This document shows, in pieces, positions 52,198-62,454 of a DNA stretch of 64,000 nt. The notes below the pieces were generated by a model. That model did no database searches, was not told the DNA's origin, and was given only the letters and a program-made list of their open reading frames with translations. Made by a program: the position numbers and the translations under genes. The DNA lies in assembly GCA_937896225.1 (NCBI GenBank), contig CALBMZ010000099.1:1-64000 (forward strand), in the 5' to 3' direction. This stretch comes from an uncultured Alcaligenaceae bacterium (GTDB taxonomy: Bacteria; Pseudomonadota; Gammaproteobacteria; Burkholderiales; Burkholderiaceae_B). How positions within the stretch are numbered: position 1 is the stretch's first letter; each line of letters opens with the position of its first letter.

Positions 52198-52947
52198 TTA
52201 GGCCCGGGCCTTACCTTGCGCCGCAACAGCTGCTTGGGCTGCAGCAATTTTCGCAGGGTCTGCTAAATATGATCGACTAATTGGCTTGAGGTGTTCATCA
52301 AGCACGTACACCAAAGGCTGACCAGTCGGTATATTCAGCTCGACAATTTCTTCGCCTGAAATTTGATCTAAATGCTTAATGAGCGCCCGTAAGCTGTTGC
52401 CATGCGCAGCAATCAATACGCGACGACCTGCTCGAATAGAGGGGGCAATGGTTTCATTCCAGAAGGGCAAAACGCGTTCGACCGTATCTTTCAAGCATTC
52501 GGTCGCGGGTAATTGCTCTGGCGTTAAACGGCTATAACGCTTATCGAACTTGGGGTGACGAGGATCATTGAGCAAAAGCGGCTCAGGTGCTATGGCATAA
52601 GCACGGCGCCAAACCAATACCTGTGCATCACCATATTTTGCGGCCGTTTCAGATTTATTCAGCCCTTGTAAATTGCCATAATGGCGCTCGTTTAAGCGCC
52701 AGTTGTTATGAATGGGTATATACATCAAATCCATCGCGTCAAGCGCCGTCCAGAGTGTACGAATGGCACGCTTTAAGACAGACGTGAAGGCAATATCGAA
52801 GGTAAAGCCTTTTTCTTTTAAGAGGGCACCCGCTTGCTCGGCCTGCTGGCGACCAACATCGGTCAGGTCAACATCAGTCCAACCTGTGAAGCGGTTTTCA
52901 AGGTTCCATTGGCTTTCGCCGTGACGCATTAAGACTAGTGTGTACAT
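52198..52947 (-). CDS. gpmA: 2,3-bisphosphoglycerate-dependent phosphoglycerate mutase
   Basis: GpmA interconverts 3- and 2-phosphoglycerate in glycolysis. The phospho-histidine is H9 in [21 protein letters not shown]. The second catalytic histidine is in [28 protein letters not shown] is also conserved. The 249 residues match the cofactor-dependent form. It is first in a minus-strand group with envC, ctpA and moeB. Confidence 0.97.
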   Translation of the reverse strand: MYTLVLMRHGESQWNLENRFTGWTDVDLTDVGRQQAEQAGALLKEKGFTFDIAFTSVLKRAIRTLWTALDAMDLMYIPIHNNWRLNERHYGNLQGLNKSETAAKYGDAQVLVWRRAYAIAPEPLLLNDPRHPKFDKRYSRLTPEQLPATECLKDTVERVLPFWNETIAPSIRAGRRVLIAAHGNSLRALIKHLDQISGEEIVELNIPTGQPLVYVLDEHLKPISRSYLADPAKIAAAQAAVAAQGKARA

Positions 52948-52986
52948 AATTTATCAATATTTTAAGGTCAATGTGAACAAGCATTT

Positions 52987-52992
52987 TATAAT
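52987..52992 (+). promoter_or_regulatory. Possible -10 element for the rhodanese-grxC-secB operon
   Basis: TATAAT at 52987-52992 is a perfect sigma-70 -10 hexamer, 45 bp before the rhodanese start. No good -35 is visible at 16-18 bp upstream, so an activator or extended -10 contribution would be needed. The call is weak. Confidence 0.35.
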
Positions 52993-53037
52993 TGTTAGTA
53001 ATGTCCTGTCTGGACGTCCAAAAATAGGTCAAAAACC

Positions 53038-53451
53038 GTGAATTTTTTTCTTGAAACAAACAACCTGCTTTTAATCAGTATTGCGGTCAGTTCTGGCCTG
53101 ATGCTACTTTGGCCATTTATTCAGCAAAGCCGAGGTGGTAAGGCTTTAGGCACCACTCAAGCGATTCAAATGATTAACCATCAAAACGCTTTAGTGGTTG
53201 ATATTCGGCCCTTGGCCACCTACCAAAATGGCCATGTCGCCGAGTCGCGTAATCTACCCTCTTCTGATTTACCCACTAAAGGCCCTGGCCTCCCTAAAGG
53301 TCGCCCGATCATTTTGACCTGCGACCGAGGGCAAATAGCCTTTGGTGCAGCGGCCAAATTACGTAAAATGGGTTTTGATCAGGTTTTTGTATTGCAAGGC
53401 GGTATTAACGCTTGGGCGCAAGCCGGTTTACCTTTATCAACCAAACGCTAA
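53038..53451 (+). CDS. Rhodanese-like membrane protein
   Basis: This protein has one N-terminal membrane span (NLLLISIAVSSGLMLLW) and a rhodanese domain (about residues 42-137) with the catalytic cysteine C95 in LTCDRG. It starts at GTG 53038. The domain probably faces the cytoplasm and may carry sulfane sulfur. The E. coli counterpart YibN also lies directly before grxC and secB, so the operon context is well conserved. Confidence 0.9.
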   Translation: MNFFLETNNLLLISIAVSSGLMLLWPFIQQSRGGKALGTTQAIQMINHQNALVVDIRPLATYQNGHVAESRNLPSSDLPTKGPGLPKGRPIILTCDRGQIAFGAAAKLRKMGFDQVFVLQGGINAWAQAGLPLSTKR

Positions 53452-53461
53452 GGTCGTCGTG

Positions 53462-53719
53462 ATGCCCATCTTAATGTATTGCACTGCTATTTGCCCTTTT
53501 TGTGTGCGTGCCGAGCACCTGCTTAAACAACGTGGGGTAACCGAAATTGAAAAAATTCGCATCGATCTTGACCCATCGCAACGAGAAATCATGATGAACC
53601 GCACGCAGCGGCGAACGGTGCCACAAATCTACATCGGCGATACCCATGTTGGCGGTTATGATGATTTAGCTGCACTAGATCAAGCAGGTGGTTTAATACC
53701 TCTATTAAATGCTTCTTAA
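53462..53719 (+). CDS. grxC: Glutaredoxin 3
   Basis: This small thiol-disulfide oxidoreductase uses glutathione. The ATG at 53462 gives 85 residues with active site C11-P-F-C14, then the TVPQIYIG cis-proline segment and GGYDDLAALD. The frame is open further upstream to 53342, but that would overlap the rhodanese gene and add 40 unrelated residues. It is followed by secB. Confidence 0.95.
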   Translation: MPILMYCTAICPFCVRAEHLLKQRGVTEIEKIRIDLDPSQREIMMNRTQRRTVPQIYIGDTHVGGYDDLAALDQAGGLIPLLNAS

Positions 53720-53779
53720 TCATTTAAATAGCACAATCAATACGAAGTTTTTTAAAATTAGCCCTTTTTAGGAATTTTT

Positions 53780-54319
53780 ATGTCTGACCAACAAGACCAA
53801 GCTGCAAAAACTGCACAAACTGAGCAAGCCCCCGCATTTAACTTACAACGTGTGTATTTAAAAGACATGTCTGTTGAAATGCCAAATGCTCCTCAAACGT
53901 TTCTTGAACAAGAAGCGCCTACCGTTAGCGTGAATGTCGGTGTAGGGGGGCAACGCTTGGCTGACACAGTTTTTGAAGTCACCATTACGGTTACTGTCAC
54001 AACCAAAATCGAAGAAAACATTGTTTATCTGGTCGAAGCCACTCAGGGCGGCATTTTTGAGCTGTCAAATATGCCCGCCGAGCAAATCGATCCAATTTTA
54101 GGCATTGTTTGCCCCACCATGCTCTACCCTTATTTGCGTTCAAACGTAGCCGATGCCATTACCCGTACATCGCTCCCTCCCTTGCACTTAGCAGACATTA
54201 ACTTTCAAGGTCTATACGAACAACGCTTAGCCGAACAAGGTAAACAGCCTGATACAGCGGCCAGCAAGATGCCTGAAGACTCTGGAATAATTTTGCCAGC
54301 CAGCATGACACGTCAATAA
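53780..54319 (+). CDS. secB: Protein-export chaperone SecB
   Basis: SecB is a cytosolic tetrameric chaperone that keeps preproteins unfolded for SecA. The core (about residues 20-155) has [33 protein letters not shown] and [19 protein letters not shown]. The 179 residues include Gln/Ala-rich ends. The grxC-secB-gpsA order is conserved across Proteobacteria. Confidence 0.97.
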   Translation: MSDQQDQAAKTAQTEQAPAFNLQRVYLKDMSVEMPNAPQTFLEQEAPTVSVNVGVGGQRLADTVFEVTITVTVTTKIEENIVYLVEATQGGIFELSNMPAEQIDPILGIVCPTMLYPYLRSNVADAITRTSLPPLHLADINFQGLYEQRLAEQGKQPDTAASKMPEDSGIILPASMTRQ

Positions 54320-54329
54320 AAAACCGATT

Positions 54330-55391
54330 GTGGGCCTGTCAAAACGTCGCTTGCGCGTATCAGTTCTAGGCGCAGGCGCCTGGGGTACGGCGCTGGCGGC
54401 AGCGGCAGCGCCGTACCATGACGTGTGCCTATGGGCTCGAGACACTGATTTAATTCAGTCTATGTCTGTACATCACTGTAATGCGCGATATTTACCTGAG
54501 ATGGCTCTGCCCACAAGCATTCGCTTTACCGCTGACCTCGCGCAAGCCATCGCGCATGGCTGCCCTTCGCAGGCGTCAAATGCCCCCGCACTTATCATTT
54601 TGGGTACACCCGTCATCGGTTTACGTGAAATGTGTATGCAATTGGTGCAACACCTAGATCGGTCAAGCCTAACGGTACCCCACACAACCGCTTCGCTTGT
54701 CTGGACATGTAAAGGCCTCGACCCGCATTCTGGGCAACTGCCCCATGAAATCGTAGCCGAGGTTTTTGGTGACTCAGGCCAGCACGAGCTAGGCGTGTTG
54801 TCTGGCCCTTCTTTCGCTAAAGAAGTGGCTCAAGGGCTACCTGTGGCACTCACCATTGCCAGCCATCATGAGGCTTTACGGGCAACTGTTCGAGAAGTCT
54901 TTCATCACGACCCAATTCGCATTTATGGCACGACTGACATCATCGGTGTCGAAGTCGGTGGCGCACTTAAAAACATTATGGCCATTGCCTGCGGTATTGC
55001 TGATGGGTTAGCACTGGGTAATAATGCACGCGCAGCTTTAATCACTAGAGGCTTAGCGGAAATGACTCGTTTTGGTGTAAGAATAGGGGCTGATGCAACC
55101 ACTTTTTCAGGCTTAACGGGTTTAGGCGACCTCGTATTAACCGCTACGGGCGAGTTGTCCCGTAATCGGCAAGTGGGTCTAGCATTAGGTAAGGGTCAAA
55201 GCTTACCTGAGGTTCTAGCAAGCGGGCTCACCGCCGAGGGGGTGCGTTGCGCGCAAGCCGTTCGGAGCCGCGCCAAGAAACTTGAGGTTGACATGCCAAT
55301 CACAGACTCTGTGTGTCAGGTATTGTTTAACCATGTACCTGTTAAACAGGCTGTTTCGCAATTGCTCGCCCGTGAAGCGAAGTCTGAATAA
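54330..55391 (+). CDS. gpsA: Glycerol-3-phosphate dehydrogenase [NAD(P)+]
   Basis: GpsA reduces dihydroxyacetone phosphate to glycerol 3-phosphate for phospholipid synthesis. It starts at GTG 54330, 10 bp after secB. The NAD-binding VSVLGAGAWGTALA is at the N-terminus, and VLSGPSFAKEVAQGLP, VEVGGALKNIMAIACGIADGL and GLTGLGDLVLTATG are family signatures. The 353 residues are normal. Confidence 0.97.
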   Translation: MGLSKRRLRVSVLGAGAWGTALAAAAAPYHDVCLWARDTDLIQSMSVHHCNARYLPEMALPTSIRFTADLAQAIAHGCPSQASNAPALIILGTPVIGLREMCMQLVQHLDRSSLTVPHTTASLVWTCKGLDPHSGQLPHEIVAEVFGDSGQHELGVLSGPSFAKEVAQGLPVALTIASHHEALRATVREVFHHDPIRIYGTTDIIGVEVGGALKNIMAIACGIADGLALGNNARAALITRGLAEMTRFGVRIGADATTFSGLTGLGDLVLTATGELSRNRQVGLALGKGQSLPEVLASGLTAEGVRCAQAVRSRAKKLEVDMPITDSVCQVLFNHVPVKQAVSQLLAREAKSE

Positions 55392-55402
55392 GCTTTATCG
55401 TT

Positions 55403-56404
55403 ATGCCCTCTCCCTTTAAACGCCTCAATTTCAGACACTTAACAATCGTTATTGTTTATGCCTTGAGTGCTTGGTTTCCAAGCGCTCAAGCCGCATGGCC
55501 AAGCGAGCAACCCATTAAGTTGATTGTGCCCTTTGCTTTAGGCTCAATCACAGACATTATGGCGCGTATTGTCGCGCCCGAACTGAGTCAACAAATTGGT
55601 CAAACAATTGTTGTTGAAAACATGCCAGGTGAATCGGGGCATGTTGGAACAGCCTACGCAATTGATCAAAAAGGGGATGGTTACAGCTTGCTCTACACCT
55701 CAAATGGCCCTTTGGTAATCGAGCCCAACCTTTACAAAGGTCACAAACGTAATTTTCCATGGCGTGACCTTTCGCCCGTCAGCCTGATTGCTTACACCCC
55801 GCAAGTGCTATTTGTTAATCGTGATTGGGGGGTTAATAGCCTTTCAAGTTTAGTAAAAAAATTGCAAGACAACCCGGGGAAATTTAACATCGGCTCTGAT
55901 GGCTTAGGCAGCAAATCTGCCGTTGCGGCAAGCCTGTTTATGCGAGCCACTCAAACCGATCTTATGCAGGTGCCCTATACAAGCACTCAGCAAATTGTGG
56001 CAGCTTTGCGTGAAAATGAAATTCAAGTTGCCTTGCTTGAGCCTGGCGTCGTTAACATCTCGCAAGAGCAAAAAAAACTGGTGCCTTTAGCCGCAACTTC
56101 TACGATCAAACCATCACCCTATGCACCAGACTCAACAGATGCCATACCCACTTTTGCAACCTTAGGTTACGACTCTCTTGATACAGAGGTGTGGCATGCC
56201 GTACTTACCCCTGCCGGCACACCCACTCGAATTGTGAACCAAATTAACAAAGCCATTCAAGTGGTGTTGGCTGAGCCGCGCATTCAACAAAAGTTTCAAT
56301 TGCTTTATTTCACACCTAAAGGCTCGTCACCCTATATACTTTCTAATCGCATTGAACTTGAAACGGTGCATTGGCGCGTCAAGTTAAAAGGCTTACAGAA
56401 GTAA
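55403..56404 (+). CDS. Bug-type tripartite tricarboxylate transporter substrate-binding protein
   Basis: This is a periplasmic binding protein of the Bug/TctC family, expanded in Burkholderiales and usually binding carboxylates. A signal peptide ends near SAQA-A (about residue 30). IKLIVPFALGSITDIMARIVAPELSQQIGQTIVVENMPGESG is split into the typical first strands and helices. No TctA/TctB genes are adjacent, as for many orphan Bug proteins, so the ligand is unknown. It lies 11 bp after gpsA. Confidence 0.9.
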   Translation: MPSPFKRLNFRHLTIVIVYALSAWFPSAQAAWPSEQPIKLIVPFALGSITDIMARIVAPELSQQIGQTIVVENMPGESGHVGTAYAIDQKGDGYSLLYTSNGPLVIEPNLYKGHKRNFPWRDLSPVSLIAYTPQVLFVNRDWGVNSLSSLVKKLQDNPGKFNIGSDGLGSKSAVAASLFMRATQTDLMQVPYTSTQQIVAALRENEIQVALLEPGVVNISQEQKKLVPLAATSTIKPSPYAPDSTDAIPTFATLGYDSLDTEVWHAVLTPAGTPTRIVNQINKAIQVVLAEPRIQQKFQLLYFTPKGSSPYILSNRIELETVHWRVKLKGLQK

Positions 56405-56413
56405 ATGTAAGGG

Positions 56414-56908
56414 TCAGGTACGTCTTGCGGGTGGCTTAGCGGCCGCACCGGTATACCCAATTTGGCGCCAAGCCTCAAAGACTGTAATGGCCACGGCATT
56501 CGAAAGGTTTAAACTACGCTGGCCGGGTTGCATAGGCAAACGAAACCTTTGCTCAGGCCCAAATAGAGCCAGTTGTTCAATTGACAAACCGGCTGTTTCA
56601 CGACCGAAAACAAACACATCGCCTAATTGAAACTGCGCTTCAGACAGCAGATTTTCAGCGCGGGTAGTTGCTGTAAACGCGCGACCATCAGGCGCCCCAA
56701 TTGAGATCAAGGCTGCCTCTAATGAAGCATGCCGCTTAACCGGTTGCCATTCATGGTAATCGAGCCCTGCACGGCGCAATCGACGGTCGTCAAGCACAAA
56801 GCCAAGAGGCTCGACTAGATGCAAACGCGCCCCCGTGTTGGCGCATAGGCGAATTACATTACCCGTATTGGGCGGAATTTCAGGTTCTACTAAGATGATG
56901 TCAAACAT
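56414..56908 (-). CDS. trmL: tRNA (cytidine(34)-2'-O)-methyltransferase TrmL
   Basis: TrmL methylates the wobble ribose of certain leucine tRNAs. It is a SPOUT-class knot enzyme. The ATG at 56908 gives 165 residues starting [21 protein letters not shown]; the frame upstream to 56998 would overlap comF. The knot motifs are VFGRETAGL and [18 protein letters not shown]. It lies 2 bp after comF on the same strand. Confidence 0.94.
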   Translation of the reverse strand: MFDIILVEPEIPPNTGNVIRLCANTGARLHLVEPLGFVLDDRRLRRAGLDYHEWQPVKRHASLEAALISIGAPDGRAFTATTRAENLLSEAQFQLGDVFVFGRETAGLSIEQLALFGPEQRFRLPMQPGQRSLNLSNAVAITVFEAWRQIGYTGAAAKPPARRT

Positions 56909-56910
56909 AA

Positions 56911-57657
56911 TTAGAATTGTGCCAGAGATCGGGGGGTGCGTGCGAACACAACTGCAATGACGCCTTTGGCGCCGCCCGACAAAAGCGCTTGCGAACAAGC
57001 ATTTAATGTACTACCTGTCGTCATGACATCGTCAACTAACCCGACCCACTGCCCCTTTAATGCTACACCGGCTTCATAGCGACCCAACGCTTGCTGCCGC
57101 CGACGTTCACGGGAGGCTTGCTTTTGTTCCGCTACAGCAAACGACTCGTTGATACACAATGCGGTTCTAACCAATGGCAATCGGCTATAAGACGACAATT
57201 TACTGGCCAATTCAATCGCAGGGTTAAAACCCCGTCTCTTTAAGGCCCTGGTGCTACTAGGTACGGCAACCCATGCCTGAATGGATGGCACTTCAAGATG
57301 CTGCGTTTGCAACGTTCGCCACATTAAGTCAGCACAAGCCCCAGCCATATGCACCTGACATAAGGTTTTGTATTGATGCATTAAAAGCGGAATGGGAAAG
57401 TCGTAATCAACGGCCGCGACGGTACGACTAAAAAGCGGTGGTCGGCTCTGGCAAGCATGGCAAATCACGTTACAAAAACTGACTTTAATGGCGCAGACTC
57501 GGCAAAAGCACCCGTTTAGTCGAGTAGATAGGCAATCAGACCGGCACGCCTCACACAGCAAACCACCATTTGCTGGCAAACGACATAATGGACATTGACT
57601 GGGCAAGGTTTGCTTCCATTCACCCCATCTTTTTTGAATGTTTTCAATAATCGGCAC
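56911..57657 (-). CDS. comF: ComF-family phosphoribosyltransferase-like protein
   Basis: ComF proteins are linked to DNA uptake and recycling, although many species keep them without known competence. The 248-residue product starts at GTG 57657. An N-terminal cysteine-rich zinc segment ([19 protein letters not shown]) precedes a phosphoribosyltransferase domain with the PRPP motif [14 protein letters not shown]. It is divergent from the BioC-like gene. Confidence 0.92.
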   Translation of the reverse strand: MPIIENIQKRWGEWKQTLPSQCPLCRLPANGGLLCEACRSDCLSTRLNGCFCRVCAIKVSFCNVICHACQSRPPLFSRTVAAVDYDFPIPLLMHQYKTLCQVHMAGACADLMWRTLQTQHLEVPSIQAWVAVPSSTRALKRRGFNPAIELASKLSSYSRLPLVRTALCINESFAVAEQKQASRERRRQQALGRYEAGVALKGQWVGLVDDVMTTGSTLNACSQALLSGGAKGVIAVVFARTPRSLAQF

Positions 57658-57733
57658 AATTATTTTTCACGAATTAAAATATCACGGAATCGCTGACTAT
57701 TGTGTCGCGAGCTTTTAGCTTTGATGTTGGGTT

Positions 57734-58648
57734 ATGACAAATTTAGCGCAGTACCCAAGCCTTGATATAGAGACGCGCCATGTTGTGCGTCAATTCGATC
57801 GACGCCAAAATAGCGAATCAGCCGAGTTTTTACAGGGCGAAATTGCGCACCGTATGCTTGATCGACTGACCCTCATAAAACTTGACCCTAAAACGTTGCT
57901 CGACGCAGGCTGTGGCCCCGGACGGCGAATGGCTGCTTTAATGCAACGGTACCCAAACGTCTCGCACGTCATCGGTCAAGACATCAGCTCAGAAGCTTGT
58001 CTGATCGCTTCAAAACTGCATGGGCAGCAAGGCTGGCGCAAACAACTTAGTAACCTTTTACAAAGCAAACAAAAAATTGAGTTTTTAAACTACGACTTAG
58101 TCGACACCAAACTTTTACCCCAATCGGTTGACCTTGTTTGGTCTAACCTTGCCCTGCACTGGCACCCTGAACCCCATCGGGTACTCAACGAGTGGGGTCG
58201 TATTTTGAAGCCAGGTGGCTTAGCTTTTTTTTCAAGTTATGGGCCTGGTACGTTGCTTGAGGTCAGAGAGGCGTATCTGGCTTCCGGCATAAAAACGCAA
58301 TCTATGCCATTTGTTGATATGCATGACTTTGGTGATTTGTTGATTGAGAGTGGTTTTGCTGACCCCGTTATGGATCAAGAAACACTGACCCTAACCTATA
58401 AAAATGGGTTTGATTTATTAAAAGATATTTCAGCTTTAGGTGGCAATGCTGCCACTAATCGTCAAGCCGGGTTGGTAACCCCTCGATGGCGTGATCGGTT
58501 GGTGCAAGCGCTAGAAAGTAAACGTCGCGATACAGGGTTAATTCATTTGACCATCGAGGTGGCGTATGGCCACGCTTGGCGCAGCCATACACTTAAACGT
58601 GGCAACGAAACCCGCATTAGCCTCGATGCGATTAAACGTTCAAAATGA
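57734..58648 (+). CDS. BioC-like SAM-dependent methyltransferase
   Basis: This is a class I methyltransferase of 304 residues with LLDAGCGPGRRMAALMQRYP (SAM motif I), VDLVWSNLALHW and EWGRILKPGGLAFFSSYGPGTL. It most resembles BioC, the malonyl-ACP methyltransferase of biotin synthesis, and Burkholderiales often have such a gene divergent from comF. No other bio gene is in the window, so the biotin role stays tentative. Confidence 0.82.
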   Translation: MTNLAQYPSLDIETRHVVRQFDRRQNSESAEFLQGEIAHRMLDRLTLIKLDPKTLLDAGCGPGRRMAALMQRYPNVSHVIGQDISSEACLIASKLHGQQGWRKQLSNLLQSKQKIEFLNYDLVDTKLLPQSVDLVWSNLALHWHPEPHRVLNEWGRILKPGGLAFFSSYGPGTLLEVREAYLASGIKTQSMPFVDMHDFGDLLIESGFADPVMDQETLTLTYKNGFDLLKDISALGGNAATNRQAGLVTPRWRDRLVQALESKRRDTGLIHLTIEVAYGHAWRSHTLKRGNETRISLDAIKRSK

Positions 58649-58702
58649 TAATCTGACTGCCTTCGAACTATCACACAAGCCCATCGTCAAAATCTTAAGG
58701 GT

Positions 58703-59521
58703 TTAAATAAACCAAGCGATGGCGTTATAAAGCATATAAGCTGCTAATGCAAACAACATATATGAAAAGGCATGTTTCAACGATTTAACCGGTAATTTAT
58801 GAGCAAGCTTAGCCCCAACGGGTGCCATGGGTATGCTGAACGCCACAATCACGAGTAATGCTGGCCAGTATATGTAACCCAGCATGCCGGGAGGCAGGTT
58901 GGTTTCTTGCATGCCAGACCATAAGTAGCCCGACACATTCGCTACAGCGATAGGAAACCCCAAAGCAGCTGATGTTGCCACAGCATGTGGAAGACTAACG
59001 TTGCACCAGGTCATAAAAGGTACTGACATAAAACCGCCCCCAGCACCCACTAAGCCAGACACCAAGCCAATACCTGCACCCGCCGCGCCTGTACCCAAAG
59101 GCCCTGGCATTTGGCGAGAAGGCTTAGGTTGCTGACTAGACCGCATCTGAATCGACATATAGCCTACAAATAATGCAAAGAATAAGGCGATCCAGCCAGA
59201 TTTGAGTGCCGCAAACAAAGCGCCACCCGAAAACAGACCACCAATAATAATGCCAGGTGCTAACGCGATGACGATATCCCAGCGTATGGCACGTTTACGC
59301 TGATGAGCCGCAACACTTGAAACAGAAGTAAAAATAATGGTCGCCATCGATGTGGCCACAGCCGCATGAACCACGAGTTCACCCGTTAGACCGCGCCATG
59401 TCAGCAGTGCGGTTAAAAATGGCACCAATATCATGCCACCCCCAATGCCCATCAAACCAGCCAGGAAGCCAGCAACCGTGCCAAGCATGGCTAAAATGAC
59501 AAAAAAGATAGGGTCCATCAT
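58703..59521 (-). CDS. TauE/SafE-family sulfite or sulfur-compound exporter
   Basis: This is an integral membrane protein of 272 residues with about eight hydrophobic segments in two repeats, each with a glycine-rich motif (GLMGIGGGMILVPFLTALL; GLVGAGGGFMSVPFM). The family moves sulfonate, sulfite or organic anions across the inner membrane. The ligand cannot be told from sequence, and no sulfur gene lies nearby. It converges with the BioC-like gene. Confidence 0.9.
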   Translation of the reverse strand: MMDPIFFVILAMLGTVAGFLAGLMGIGGGMILVPFLTALLTWRGLTGELVVHAAVATSMATIIFTSVSSVAAHQRKRAIRWDIVIALAPGIIIGGLFSGGALFAALKSGWIALFFALFVGYMSIQMRSSQQPKPSRQMPGPLGTGAAGAGIGLVSGLVGAGGGFMSVPFMTWCNVSLPHAVATSAALGFPIAVANVSGYLWSGMQETNLPPGMLGYIYWPALLVIVAFSIPMAPVGAKLAHKLPVKSLKHAFSYMLFALAAYMLYNAIAWFI

Positions 59522-59597
59522 GATCGTTCAACCTTAAATATGACGCGTGAGTATAGCGCTAGCAAAGAAAGCTCGAATTTTTAAGGTGTATAAGAAG

Positions 59598-61067
59598 TTA
59601 CTTACGCCAAAAACCCGGTGAAAACAACACTAAGACGGTAAACATCTCGAGTCGGCCAATAAGCATTGCAAATGTACAGAGCCAAATTTGAAAACTATTT
59701 AAAACGCTGTAATTAGAGGCTGGGCCAATTGAGCCTAACCCTGGACCAATATTATTTAAGCTACCTAATACTGCCGTAAAGGCTGTCGTTGGGTCTAAGC
59801 CGCTGAGTAGCATAAGCGCTGTGAGCACCGCAATGGAGAAGCCATAGAGCAACATAAATGCTAAAACCGACAGCAAAACACGATGATTAATTAAGCGATT
59901 TGAAAGCATCACTGGCGTAACAGCATGCGGGTGCAAAATACCGATCATTTCTTGCTTGGTTTGCTTGGTGAGCATCATGGCACGAATCATCTTAATACCG
60001 CCACCGGTCGAACCTGAACTGGTACTAAACATGCCCAAAGCAATCATTGTTAAGGGTGCGATCAGAGGCCAGACCGCAAAATCAGTGTTTGCGAAACCTG
60101 CCGTGGTGGCCATTGACACGGTATTGAACATGGCAAAACGTAAGGCGGTTAAGGGATGGTCATAAACACCCATAAACCAAAGGTAACACGCAATCACCAA
60201 GCCTGCGCCCAAAACAATGGTGAGGAAAGGAATGGTTTCAGGGCAACGCCAGTAAGGCCGAAAATCACCATTGCGCAACACATTAAAGTGAGTGGCATAG
60301 TTAATTCCAGACATCAACATAAAAACTATGGCAATGGCTTCAATAACGGGTGAGTCGAAGTAACCAAAGCTGTTGTCGTGGGTTGAAAAACCGCCCAAGG
60401 CTACCGTTGATGCCATGTGGCACCACGCATCAAACCATGTCATACCCGCCAATTTATAAGCGAAAAAACATAAAATCGATAAACCAAAGTAAATGGCGTA
60501 TAAGGCTTTAGCAGTGCTGGCAATACGGGGGGTAAGCTTTTCTTCTTTCATCGGGCCAGGTGTTTCGGCACGAAACATTTGATGCCCCCCCACGCCGAGC
60601 AAAGGCAAAATGGCGACTGCCAAAACAATAATTCCCATGCCACCCACCCAATGCAGGGTGACGCGCCACAAATTAATAGACGGGGCCAGGGTGTCTAGAC
60701 TACTTAAAACCGTACCCCCAGTCGCAGTAAGGCCCGACATGGCTTCGTAATAAGCATCTGTAAACGACAGGTACCTACCAATATCATCAAAATACAATAG
60801 AAGTGGAATGGTCGCGATTAATGGCAAAGTGGTCCACACCAACGAAACCAATAAAAACCCATCACGTTTTCGCAACTCGGCTCTGTATCGACTGGTACCC
60901 CACCATAAAACGCTGCCAATGGAAACGGCTAGGGCAAAGGCCTCAAGAAAAACAATCAGTTGACCGTCTTCCATCAATAAAGAACCCACCATCGGTACAA
61001 TCATCGTACTGGCAAACAGTAAAATGGTGAACCCTAAGACGTGCGCAACGGCGAGCAGGCGACGCAT
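59598..61067 (-). CDS. trkH: Trk potassium uptake protein TrkH
   Basis: TrkH is the membrane channel of the Trk low-affinity potassium system. The ATG at 61067 gives 489 residues; the open frame to 61169 would overlap trkA. Four pore repeats are visible, with filter-like loops such as SGLTATGGTV, STVALGGFSTHD, SMATTAGFANTD and LGSLNNIGPGLG. Eight or more hydrophobic segments span it. It lies 7 bp after trkA. Confidence 0.95.
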   Translation of the reverse strand: MRRLLAVAHVLGFTILLFASTMIVPMVGSLLMEDGQLIVFLEAFALAVSIGSVLWWGTSRYRAELRKRDGFLLVSLVWTTLPLIATIPLLLYFDDIGRYLSFTDAYYEAMSGLTATGGTVLSSLDTLAPSINLWRVTLHWVGGMGIIVLAVAILPLLGVGGHQMFRAETPGPMKEEKLTPRIASTAKALYAIYFGLSILCFFAYKLAGMTWFDAWCHMASTVALGGFSTHDNSFGYFDSPVIEAIAIVFMLMSGINYATHFNVLRNGDFRPYWRCPETIPFLTIVLGAGLVIACYLWFMGVYDHPLTALRFAMFNTVSMATTAGFANTDFAVWPLIAPLTMIALGMFSTSSGSTGGGIKMIRAMMLTKQTKQEMIGILHPHAVTPVMLSNRLINHRVLLSVLAFMLLYGFSIAVLTALMLLSGLDPTTAFTAVLGSLNNIGPGLGSIGPASNYSVLNSFQIWLCTFAMLIGRLEMFTVLVLFSPGFWRK

Positions 61068-61074
61068 AAAAAAA

Positions 61075-62454
61075 TCAGAAAAAAGAAGCGGAAACTTGAA
61101 ACAGTTTCTCAACTTTAGATATTTGTGTGCGTGATGACACAAATACAATGACATGATCGTCAGGCTCAATCACAGCCTTAGAGTAAGAAATCAAAATTTC
61201 TTGTTTGCGCACAATGGCACCTACCGATGCACCTTTGGGCAACCCCATCTCAGCAACCCGACGCCCGACCACTTTAGATGATTTTTTGTCGCCATGGGCT
61301 ACCATCTCAAGTACTTCTGCCAAGCCACCCCTTAATCTATGTGCGGCAACAATATCGCCACGCCTGACATACCTTAACAACTCACTCATCGTGGCTTGTG
61401 AGGGCGACACAGCAATATCTATGTGACTGCCTTCCATCAGTTCGCCATAAGCTTGGCGATTGATTAATGCAATCACGCGCCGTGCACCCATTCGCTTGGC
61501 AAGCAACGACGACATGATGTTGTCTTCGTCTTCGCTGGTTAAAGCCAGCCAAGTATCCATGTCTTCGATACCCTCACTTTGCAAAAGAGACTCATCGGTT
61601 CCATTGCCTTGCAAAACTAAAACATTGTCAGGTAAAGACATAGCCAATTTTTCACAGCGTGAAGCGCTTTGCTCAATAATACGAACGTTGTAACCGCCCT
61701 CGCCCAATTGTCGAGCCAATCGCGCACCAATGTTGCCACCGCCTGCGATCATAATACGCCGAACCGATGTGTGCCCCACACGCATTTGATCGATTGCAGT
61801 CTGTGCGTCAGCTGTGTCGGTAATCAGCAGAACCTCGTCTTGAGGGCGCAATATCGTTTCAGGCGTCACGTCAACCGAAAACCCTGAGCGCCAAATACTA
61901 ACCACCCGCGCATTAACGTCGGGGTTGAGGACTCGCAAATCTTTTAAAGCATGGTTAGCCATCGAGCTCTGCGAACTCAACCGCACCGTGATAACACTCA
62001 CCAAGCCATCGGCCATATCAACAACTTGAAGCGCTTCAGGGAATTTGATCAGTTTAATTAAATAATTGGTGACGCTATTTTCTGGGCTAATCACCGCGTT
62101 GACACAGAAACCGTCTTCATCTAACAGTTCAGGAATTTTAGGCAACTCAGCTGATCTTATGCGCGCAACCCGACGTGGCACATTGAATATTTTTCGAGCA
62201 ATTTTACAAGCAACTAAATTGATTGAGTCTTGTGACGCGCAGGCAATTAACATGTCGACATCTTCGGCGCCAGCCGCTTGAAGCGTTGAAACTTGCGTGC
62301 CATCACCCACAACACCTCGCAAATCAAAGCGCTCTTGTAGGATAGACAAACATGATGCATCTGAGTCAATGACCGTGATGTCGTTATGCTCTGAAACTAA
62401 ATTTTCAGCAACACTGGAACCCACACGACCCGCCCCTAAAATCAATATTTTCAT
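61075..62454 (-). CDS. trkA: Trk potassium regulatory protein TrkA
   Basis: TrkA is the peripheral nucleotide-binding gate of the Trk system. Two RCK units of about 225 residues each are present, with Rossmann motifs ILGAGRVGSSVAENL (N-terminal) and IAGGGNIGARLARQLGEGGYN (second), each followed by a TrkA-C domain. The 459 residues are standard. It overlaps the response regulator by 4 bp. Confidence 0.95.
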   Translation of the reverse strand: MKILILGAGRVGSSVAENLVSEHNDITVIDSDASCLSILQERFDLRGVVGDGTQVSTLQAAGAEDVDMLIACASQDSINLVACKIARKIFNVPRRVARIRSAELPKIPELLDEDGFCVNAVISPENSVTNYLIKLIKFPEALQVVDMADGLVSVITVRLSSQSSMANHALKDLRVLNPDVNARVVSIWRSGFSVDVTPETILRPQDEVLLITDTADAQTAIDQMRVGHTSVRRIMIAGGGNIGARLARQLGEGGYNVRIIEQSASRCEKLAMSLPDNVLVLQGNGTDESLLQSEGIEDMDTWLALTSEDEDNIMSSLLAKRMGARRVIALINRQAYGELMEGSHIDIAVSPSQATMSELLRYVRRGDIVAAHRLRGGLAEVLEMVAHGDKKSSKVVGRRVAEMGLPKGASVGAIVRKQEILISYSKAVIEPDDHVIVFVSSRTQISKVEKLFQVSASFF

